Assembly (NCBI RefSeq): GCF_001889065.1
Contig: NZ_LWHB01000147.1
Coordinates: 1-6,364, forward strand
Reading direction: 5' to 3'
From: Suttonella ornithocola
Lineage (GTDB): Bacteria > Pseudomonadota > Gammaproteobacteria > Cardiobacteriales > Cardiobacteriaceae
DNA length: 6,364 bases
Shown here: positions 1-6,100 of the stretch, one piece after another
Position numbering within the stretch: the stretch's first letter is position 1
How the letters are laid out: every line of letters begins with the position of its first letter
Program-made: the position numbers and the translations under genes
Notes under the pieces: model-generated
What the model saw: only the letters and a program-made list of their open reading frames with translations
What the model was told of the DNA's origin: nothing
Database searches by the model: none

Positions 1-218
1 GCAGCAGTAGTTGCGGTAATCTTTTGTTGGAAAATACTTTCGCCAGTGGCAAAACGGCGCGCTAAGGATTGAAACAATCCCCCACGCATTTCACCGCTTA
101 ATTCTAAGCCGTCTTCCATCATAATCATGGCATCGCTTTCGCAGTGAATACTCTCACCTAAGCCTAAATGACAATGCAAAAAAGGTTCGGTATCGCCAAT
201 GAGATTAAAAGTTGCCAT
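1..218 (-). CDS. AIM24 / TIGR00266 family protein, N-terminal part (cut by window edge)
   Basis: Reading leftward from an ATG at 218, 72 codons are open to the window edge, so the C-terminal part is missing. The start MATFNLIGDTEPFLHCHLG, followed by a GESI..ESDAM stretch (residues 21-31), MMEDGLEL (33-40), the MRGGLFQSLARR segment (44-55) and GESIFQQ (59-65), matches my recollection of the conserved N-terminus of the AIM24/TIGR00266 family (formerly DUF124). These are small, soluble beta-rich proteins, widespread in bacteria and related by name to yeast mitochondrial Aim24. Their biochemical role is not established, so none is assigned. The start is supported by a purine-rich GGGGAG about 10 nt upstream. 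A -10-like TACAAT (minus strand, 254-259) lies 36 nt upstream of the ATG, but I see no convincing -35. The gene follows the kinase on the same strand after a 132-bp gap, so read-through from creC is possible but unproven. Confidence 0.8.
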   Translation of the reverse strand, partial: MATFNLIGDTEPFLHCHLGLGESIHCESDAMIMMEDGLELSGEMRGGLFQSLARRFATGESIFQQKITATTA

Positions 219-350
219 GATATTTGTCTCCCCTATTTCGTCTTTAAAATGCCATTGTAATCGTTGTTAGAACAAAGGGCGGCTACTCTGGCGAGCTCAT
301 CGAAAACGATATTTTTTGGGAAGTTGGCTATATGCATTTCATTCATCTGA

Positions 351-1817
351 TTATCGTTTAAAAATCAACCTTGCACGTACGCCATTAGTAATATTTTCAA
401 TTTCAAGCCTCCCATGATGTAGCAGCATAATATGCAAGACAATATTAAGCCCTAATCCGCTACTTTTACCGCTTCCATCTGGCCGCGGTAAAGAGAAAAA
501 ACGTTCGGTTAATTTACGCAAAGCATAATCTGGAATGGTTTCCCCGATATTTTCTATCCATACTTCACGGGGTTTTATGACAATGGTAATGGTGGATGCC
601 TTTTTAGCGAAAGCAATCGCATTGTCTAATAGATTGGTTATTGCTTGTCGAATCAGTAAGGCTTCCCCTTCAATACTATTCTCTTCCTCTATCACTAAAG
701 CCATGCTCAACGCTTGAGCAGATAAGCTCAGTTCATAATCGGTCATAATGGCTTTTGCAATCTTTGATAGAGACACCGTTTCATACATCAATTGCGGACG
801 ATTTTCTAAACGTGCTAAAGCCAGTAATCGTTCAATTAACGTCTGCATTTTATTGCCTGCACGTTGAATTTGGACCGTTAATGCTTTTTGTTCTTGTGCG
901 CTAAGCATTGGTTCAGAAAGGAGTTCGGCGGTGGCTTGCGCAGTGGTTAAGGGGGTTTTGAGTTCATGGGTGAGTGTAGTAATCGTTTGTTCTACTGCTT
1001 GCTTGGCTTCTAAATCACTACGAAGTTTACTAACGGTCTGCGCAAGCCGTGCTAAATAATGGTCGGAGAATTTTGGCAGAGGTGCTTTTTGCCCTGCGGC
1101 TAATGCTTCCGCATAATGGGTAATCCGCCTTAATGCCCGCGCCAACCACCAAGCCAATAACGCTAAAATGCCCAAAATAAAGCATAAATATCCTGCCATT
1201 AAATAACGCATTTTAGCGATAGCGCTTAAGTTAAAGGGCATGATGGCAGTAACGGGTTGGCGTAAAGATAAGACGCCGACAACCGTCCCCGTTGGCGAAA
1301 AAATAGGCGCAGAAACTACCATTTCTTTTCCTTGCTCAGGATGCGCTTCATTGAGATAACTGCTGCGTGCGCTATACTGCCCTTGCAAAGCCGCATGAAT
1401 ATCGCGCCAATGGCTATAATCTTTTCCGACAGCCTGTTGTTTAGAATCATAAATGACCATGCCATTGGCATTGCTCAATAATACCTCTAGCTCTAAATGA
1501 TTTTTATGATGCGTATAAATCTTGGCGGTTTGCGGTAAATGTTGCGCTATATGAATTTGTTCTGCCAATGCATTGATATTGAGTTGTCCTGTTTGCGCAT
1601 ATTGTTTGGTTTGTTCAGCCGTTAATAGCCAAAGCGTATCCACCAATGTAGTTTCTGCGCTTTGCTTCATACTAATTTTTAAAACCTCACTGCTACGATT
1701 AAACCATTGCCACCCCAGCAATAATAAAAGCGCTAATAAAATAAAAAACAGACGTAAACTGATGCCTAAAGGAATGATACGTGAGAATTTTTGTCGCCAA
1801 ACAGAATCATTCATCAT
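351..1817 (-). CDS. creC: CreC-like sensor histidine kinase
   Basis: Inner-membrane two-component sensor kinase of 488 residues. Order: short cytoplasmic N-terminus, TM1 (about 21-38), periplasmic sensor domain (about 39-202), TM2 (about 203-225), HAMP-like linker (226-270), dimerisation/H-box TLTHELKTPLT with phospho-acceptor His284, N-box NLLDNA (395-400), F-box region (439-445), and G2 box SSGLGL (452-457). Similarity to E. coli CreC recalled from memory runs throughout: ETTLVDT, YDS...AVGKDYS.W, L.GQYSARS, VVGVLS, LARLENR, IPDYAL, FFSLPR and KSSGLGL. CreBC systems respond to carbon/fermentation state and, in some genera, beta-lactam stress; the stimulus here is unknown. No creB or creD is in the window. 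Oddity: the G1 box, usually DxGxG, reads N423-I-G-E-T427. The open frame extends upstream to a TTG at 1874. I chose the ATG at 1817 because it has AAGGA 11 nt upstream and matches where CreC begins. A second ATG at 1814 directly follows. Confidence 0.85.
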   Translation of the reverse strand: MMNDSVWRQKFSRIIPLGISLRLFFILLALLLLLGWQWFNRSSEVLKISMKQSAETTLVDTLWLLTAEQTKQYAQTGQLNINALAEQIHIAQHLPQTAKIYTHHKNHLELEVLLSNANGMVIYDSKQQAVGKDYSHWRDIHAALQGQYSARSSYLNEAHPEQGKEMVVSAPIFSPTGTVVGVLSLRQPVTAIMPFNLSAIAKMRYLMAGYLCFILGILALLAWWLARALRRITHYAEALAAGQKAPLPKFSDHYLARLAQTVSKLRSDLEAKQAVEQTITTLTHELKTPLTTAQATAELLSEPMLSAQEQKALTVQIQRAGNKMQTLIERLLALARLENRPQLMYETVSLSKIAKAIMTDYELSLSAQALSMALVIEEENSIEGEALLIRQAITNLLDNAIAFAKKASTITIVIKPREVWIENIGETIPDYALRKLTERFFSLPRPDGSGKSSGLGLNIVLHIMLLHHGRLEIENITNGVRARLIFKR

Positions 1818-1898
1818 AAATTGCTTTATCCTTTTTGGCGCTATCATATCGCCACATTCCCAAAATACCGTCAAAAATAAACAAATAAGAAAGAGAAA

Positions 1899-1926
1899 AC
1901 CATATAGAAATTTTGCTATACATCAA
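1899..1926 (-). promoter_or_regulatory. weak candidate sigma70 promoter for creC
   Basis: Reading on the minus strand, TTGATG (1926-1921, 4 of 6 matches to the -35 consensus) is followed after 16 bp by TATGGT (1904-1899, 4 of 6 to the -10). Transcription would start near 1892, giving an untranslated leader of about 75 nt before the ATG at 1817. The position in the divergent spacer is right, but both boxes are weak in an AT-rich stretch, so this is only a candidate. Confidence 0.3.
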
Positions 1927-1934
1927 GAGAATCT

Positions 1935-1956
1935 CAGTATTCTTACTGCTGTACAG
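1935..1956. repeat. overlapping small dyads in divergent spacer (possible operator)
   Basis: CAGTA-TTCT-TACTG (1935-1948) is a perfect 5-bp inverted repeat. It abuts CTGTACAG (1949-1956), a perfect 8-bp palindrome. They sit just upstream of the candidate creC -35 and between the two divergent genes, where a regulator could act. I do not recognise the sites as those of a known regulator: the spacing does not fit a LexA box, and there is no TTCAC direct repeat as reported for CreB. They may be chance. Confidence 0.25.
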
Positions 1957-2003
1957 ATTCTTTGCGTAAATTTATTAAACAGGGTTACTTGGCGATATTA
2001 TCT

Positions 2004-2023
2004 AAGAAAAATTTGCTTTTCTT
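2004..2023. repeat. 7-bp inverted repeat upstream of apbE-like gene
   Basis: AAGAAAA (2004-2010) and TTTTCTT (2017-2023) are exact reverse complements separated by 6 bp. The arms are AT-rich and the right arm abuts the candidate -35 of the apbE-like gene. No plus-strand gene ends upstream, so a terminator role makes little sense. An operator, a UP-like AT-rich element, or coincidence are the options. Confidence 0.3.
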
Positions 2024-2050
2024 GCGCTTTTATTTAGGAGATATTAAAAT
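2022..2050 (+). promoter_or_regulatory. candidate promoter of the apbE-autotransporter operon
   Basis: TTGCGC (2022-2027, 3 of 6 to the -35) is followed after 17 bp by TAAAAT (2045-2050, 5 of 6 to the -10). Transcription would start near 2057, placing the Fur-like site at about +10 to +24 and leaving a leader of about 55 nt before the ATG at 2113. An alternative pair, TTTAAA (2054-2059) with TATTAT (2076-2081, 16-bp spacer), would put the -10 inside the Fur-like site. Either arrangement suits repression by Fur. Both come from an AT-rich region and are unproven. Confidence 0.4.
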
Positions 2051-2065
2051 AAATTTAAAATTAAA

Positions 2066-2080
2066 TGATAATTATTATTA
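2066..2080. promoter_or_regulatory. Fur box (ferric uptake regulator operator), predicted
   Basis: TGATAAT-T-ATTATTA fits the 7-1-7 Fur consensus TGATAAT-N-ATTATCA at all but one base. Against the 19-bp Fur box the surrounding sequence matches about 14 positions. It lies at or just downstream of the candidate promoters and 33 bp before the preferred apbE start, where Fe-Fur binding would block transcription. Caveat: the spacer is AT-rich, which raises the chance of a fortuitous match. If real, the apbE-like gene and the coupled autotransporter would be induced by iron limitation. Confidence 0.55.
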
Positions 2081-2112
2081 TGAATATTCTGATTACCATT
2101 AAAGGAAAAACG

Positions 2113-3054
2113 ATGGCTAATCGCTATGTGGTGAAGTATTTAACGCATCAAGAGCGCTTAGCGGTCGTGCGGCCTGAGGGCGTGAAAGCAGAGATTGAAG
2201 CATGGTTGGCATCTATCAATCAGCAGATGTCGGTGTTTCGTAAAGATAGCGATATCAGCCGTTTTAATGCGTTGAAAGCGGGGCAAGCTTTGGTTATTGC
2301 GCCTGAATTTGCGCGGGTTTTGCGTGAGGCGCAGCGGCTACATCAAGAAACCGAAGGGGGATTAGATATTACGCTTGCGCCGTTGATTGATGCGTGGGGC
2401 TATGGAGTTCACTCGGCAAGCGATGTGCCTGATGCTTGTATTTTGGCGCATTTACGTGCTGCGGTGGGGATGGAGAAGTTTTCGCTTGAGTCTTCAGATG
2501 GGCAGCATGTGTTACTAAAGCATGACTCGGATATGCGTCTTGATGTCTCTGCTATTGCAAAGGGTTATGCGGTGGATGGCATTGCAAAAATTTTAGATGA
2601 TTTGGGTATTGATAATTATCTTGTCGATATTGGCGGTGAGATGCGCGCTAGGGGCGTGAATGCTCAGGCTAGGCCTTGGCGAGTAGCGGTAGAAAATCCC
2701 GTTCAAGCGGCACAAAGCGTTGTGGTTTCTCTTGATAATCAGTGTATTGCTACTTCTGGCAATTATCGTCATTGTCGTCGTGATGCATCGGGTCGGTTGG
2801 TTCATCATGTGATTAGCCCTGTATCTTTGGCGCCCACAGCTGCCGATGTGCTTTCTGTTAGCGTGATTGCCGATAGTGTGATGAGGGCAGACGGTTTAGC
2901 AACGGGGCTTTATACGTTAGGTATTAAGCGGGCGTTAGCTTTGGCTGATGCTCATCAATGGGCGATTTGCTTTTTAATCATGGGCGCAAGAAATCAGGTG
3001 GAATGTCATTGTTCTGCCGCTTTTTTACCTTTTTTAATGGAAGAAATGTTATGA
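2113..3054 (+). CDS. apbE: ApbE-like FAD:protein FMN transferase, no signal peptide
   Basis: 313-residue protein of the ApbE/flavin transferase family. These Mg-dependent enzymes split FAD and attach FMN through a phosphoester to a Thr/Ser of target proteins. Family signatures seen: MSVF...SDISRFN (39-52), GGLDITLAPLIDAWGYG (82-98), LDVSAIAKGYAVD (143-155), YLVDIGGEMRARG (169-181), W.VAVENP (189-196), IATSGNYR (212-219), and RADGLATGL (258-266), whose Asp260 and Thr264 fit the metal site. His231/His232 precede a degenerate motif: the usual DPxTG is S235-P-V-S-L. Most ApbE proteins are periplasmic and carry a signal or lipobox; none is seen here. The ATG at 2113 has AAAGGA 6 nt upstream. However, TIKGKTM just before it resembles the family's GxTMG motif, so starts at 2080 or 2065 (329 aa) remain possible, though they lack a ribosome site and overlap the Fur box. 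The stop overlaps the autotransporter start. The family call is firm; catalytic activity is less certain. Confidence 0.85.
   Translation: MANRYVVKYLTHQERLAVVRPEGVKAEIEAWLASINQQMSVFRKDSDISRFNALKAGQALVIAPEFARVLREAQRLHQETEGGLDITLAPLIDAWGYGVHSASDVPDACILAHLRAAVGMEKFSLESSDGQHVLLKHDSDMRLDVSAIAKGYAVDGIAKILDDLGIDNYLVDIGGEMRARGVNAQARPWRVAVENPVQAAQSVVVSLDNQCIATSGNYRHCRRDASGRLVHHVISPVSLAPTAADVLSVSVIADSVMRADGLATGLYTLGIKRALALADAHQWAICFLIMGARNQVECHCSAAFLPFLMEEML
3039..3043 (+). promoter_or_regulatory. ribosome binding site and ATGA coupling junction
   Basis: GGAAG lies inside the end of the apbE-like gene, 7 nt before the ATG at 3051. That ATG shares four bases with the upstream TGA (ATGA, 3051-3054). This is a classic arrangement for translational coupling, and it fixes the start of the downstream frame. 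Confidence 0.75.
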
Positions 3055-3119
3055 ATTCTCGTTTTTTAATGAAGCCGCTGGCTTTGGCGGTTTTGGGTGT
3101 TGTGCAGTCTGCTTATGCG
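3051..3119 (+). other. Sec signal peptide of the autotransporter
   Basis: Residues 1-23 show a basic N-region (Arg4, Lys8), a hydrophobic core PLALAVLGVV (9-18), and a SAYA-DA cleavage site after Ala23. The length is ordinary; it is not the extended signal peptide of some large autotransporters. There is no lipobox cysteine. Confidence 0.85.
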
Positions 3120-6100
3120 GATGCTACAAAATATCAACAAGGCGATACGACTACTGCTATGGTACCTGCGGGTGTTACGGTGGAAAAAATCGATACCATA
3201 CAGCACGGCGGTGATAAGGCAGAAAAAATCACGGGTGAGCTGAATCGCTCGGGTAATCCTGTACGCATTATTTGGTATGGCAATCCCAAAGATAGCGATG
3301 GCAAGGTGCCGCAGACGGATGCACTCAATCAAGGCTTTGTGCGCGGTGCGGTCACGGCAATGGGCGGTATCTCTGGTGATGACCCTTTGACTCCTGCGAA
3401 CCAAGATTTTCGCTCTTCGATTGCCATTGAAGGGCAAGGCAATGCGATTGATGCTTTGGGTTGGTCGGCACATACTAATCCCAATGACATTGATATTGCT
3501 TTAAAGACTTTGGATAACCAACGTTTGGCTTCAGGTAGCGCGGTGCTTGAAGGCGGTGTGGGTGCGGTGCATGGCTCAACTTCGGCTTTTGTATCGGCAA
3601 ATGGTATTTCGGTGGTTGGCACGGCAGATTTTGGTAATGCCGTCGGCGTGGATGGCGTGAGCGGCGCTTCAGGTAGCGGTGGCTCTGCCAGCATCAGCGC
3701 TGGCACGCCCACGTATACCAATCCGCATGATTTGGGCAAACCGTTTAACGGCTCACCGCCTAAGGATACGAGTAAGCAGGATATCGAGGGCAAAAACATT
3801 CGCATCGCCGTAGAACACATCAAAAACAGCGATATGCTTTCTGGCAGCGTGGATGCCAAGGGTTCGCAAGACGTATATTGGGGGCATACTTCCGCCACTT
3901 ATACACCGCAATTTTATGGTGTGAACGCTTGGGCTTCAGGTAATGGGGTATCCCTAGCAACTTTTACTGATACGCCTGATAAATACACGTGGTCAAACGA
4001 TAAAATCAACTATGCCACTTTAAACAATCTCAGCAACAGCGGCGATATCAGTGGTGAAGCGAAACTCTTGGGCGGTCGAAATGTGACGCATACACAGACC
4101 TTAAGCCGTGCGGCAGGTAATGGCGCATCAGTGTATGCAGGAACGGGACGTTTTGCTAAGCAATCTACGCATGCCGTGTTGGGCTCGCTGAATAATTCGG
4201 GCAATATCAGTGGCACTTTGCATCAGGTTTCTGGTGACAATTCGGGCTATAAGTCCATTCATCTGCTCTCTACTGCTGAGAGTTATAACAGCGGTAACGG
4301 CGTGAGTGTGTTAGCAGAAAGCCGCAATGCGCAAGTGAAAACCGCAGAAGCCAAGATTGGTACGGTGAATAATACTGGCGCAATTCGCGGACAAGCCTAT
4401 CTGCAAGGTGGCATGGGTTCAGGTAGCCTTGACGTGAAAAGCATGGGTAGTGGTAACGGTATTTCCGCAGTATTGGATTCACTAGGTAAAGGGAATGCGC
4501 AAATCGGTGCAGTGCAAAACAGCGGGGTTATCAGCGGTGATTTTACTTCACGCGCAGGCATCAGTATTGATGCGTTGCCTAGTCGCCTCAAATACGAAGT
4601 ACAAAAACATTTATCAACTCATTTGACCTTATCCGATGAACTGATACAAAAAATTCAGGCAGCTATTCCGCCAGAAGAAGTCAAACTGGTGGTAACGGAC
4701 AAAAGCAATGTCGGCACCTTTGACAATCCCGATGTGAACCCCAAACGTCCCAGCACCGCAGCCTCTACTTCATGGGATCACACGATTAACAATTACTCAG
4801 CGAATAGCGACATCAAAGCTAGCGGTAACGGCATTTCGGTATATGGTGGCAATAGCACACTTACCGAGCGTGCGGGCAAATTGGGAAAAGTGGATAACGA
4901 AGGTGTAATTAGCGGGCATAGCCGTATGTATCACGGGCTGGCTAATGGCAGTGAATATGCCAGCGTTAGCTTTTTAGGCACGGGGGTGGGCATTGCCGTG
5001 GATAATGCTTTTACTGAAGCAGTGAACAACGCAGGCATCATCTCAGGCAATCATGCTGCCCTGCTGGCGCGTGGGAAGATTGATGACCAATACAGCATCC
5101 GCAATCCTGCTTTCGTTTCAGGTTATAAAGAAATCAATAACTACGGCTTAATGGCAGGCACATTGATTGCCGCTAACTACAAAAATAGCCCTGCGGGCAT
5201 GAGTGGTAAACAGGTTTATCGCTATTTTGAAGCTGACACAGACCCTGTGAATAATTTGGGCACAACCATTCACCTGAAAAAAGGCATTGAAAAGCCTGCC
5301 CGTTGGGGGCAGCCGACCATCCGTCACGCCGATTCCGAAACCATTGAAAAAATCACTATTGGCAAAGGCGGCACCTACACTGCCAGCAATGGCAAGCGCT
5401 ATGAAATCATCAATGGCGCATTGACCAACGGCGACAAAGACAGCGAATACACCGCCACAGGCGATATCGATGGCAAGCTGATTAACGGTGCGGGCGTGGC
5501 AAATGGCGCGTTGATTGCCAATCGCGATATTGCGGTGAATAACAGCATTGTCAACGGCTATGCCACGGCGTTGAACATCAAAGACGATAGCACCGTCACG
5601 CTGGATAGCACCAAGCTCAACGCCAACGGCTTTACCGTGAACCGAACGCAACAAACCCACGCCATTTTGGGTGATGCGGGCAATAACGCTTTTATCGCTA
5701 AAAACCATAGCTTTATCAATGGTGAAGTGAACATGGGCGCAGGTGATGATAACGCCACCATCGCCGATAATCGCGTACAAGTGAACAGCCGTTACCTTGA
5801 TATGGGGGCAGGCACTGACACCATCACCTTTGGCATGAAAGGCGGCAATAGCAGCGAGAGCATCAAAGTCCATTACGACGTGAAAAACGTGGAAAATGTG
5901 GTAATTGACGACAAAACCACGCTAATGGCGAATGCTCGTCTTACTGGTGTGAAAGATATCACCGTGAACGATACGCTGGTGTATCAGGTCAATAGCGACA
6001 AAGAACACGCTCTGTTTGATACCGTTAGCGGTGATTTGAACTTTAATGGCAGTGGTAAAGTGTTGGTCGATACCGACCGTGCTCGCCAAAAAGTGGATTT

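Noticed and set aside
299..317. Terminator-like ATCG-AAAA-CGAT followed by ATTTTTT on the plus strand
   Set aside because: The stem is only 4 bp and the T-run is on the plus strand, where no gene ends. It cannot terminate creC, which is read on the minus strand.
1818..1874. Upstream extension of the kinase to a TTG start at 1874 (19 extra residues)
   Set aside because: TTG is a poor start, no ribosome site precedes it, and the extension has no counterpart in CreC. The ATG at 1817 has AAGGA upstream.
1573..2037. 154-codon plus-strand frame reaching into the divergent spacer
   Set aside because: Most of it is antisense to the kinase, and the remainder is AT-rich spacer. No ribosome site and no family resemblance.
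3329..3898. 189-codon open frame on the minus strand
   Set aside because: Antisense shadow of the passenger gene, with Pro/Ala/Ser-rich translation and no recognisable start context.
5148..5873. 241-codon open frame on the minus strand
   Set aside because: It lies wholly antisense to the passenger and is explained by its codon bias (many GGC/AAC/ATC codons). The protein is low-complexity and matches no family I know.
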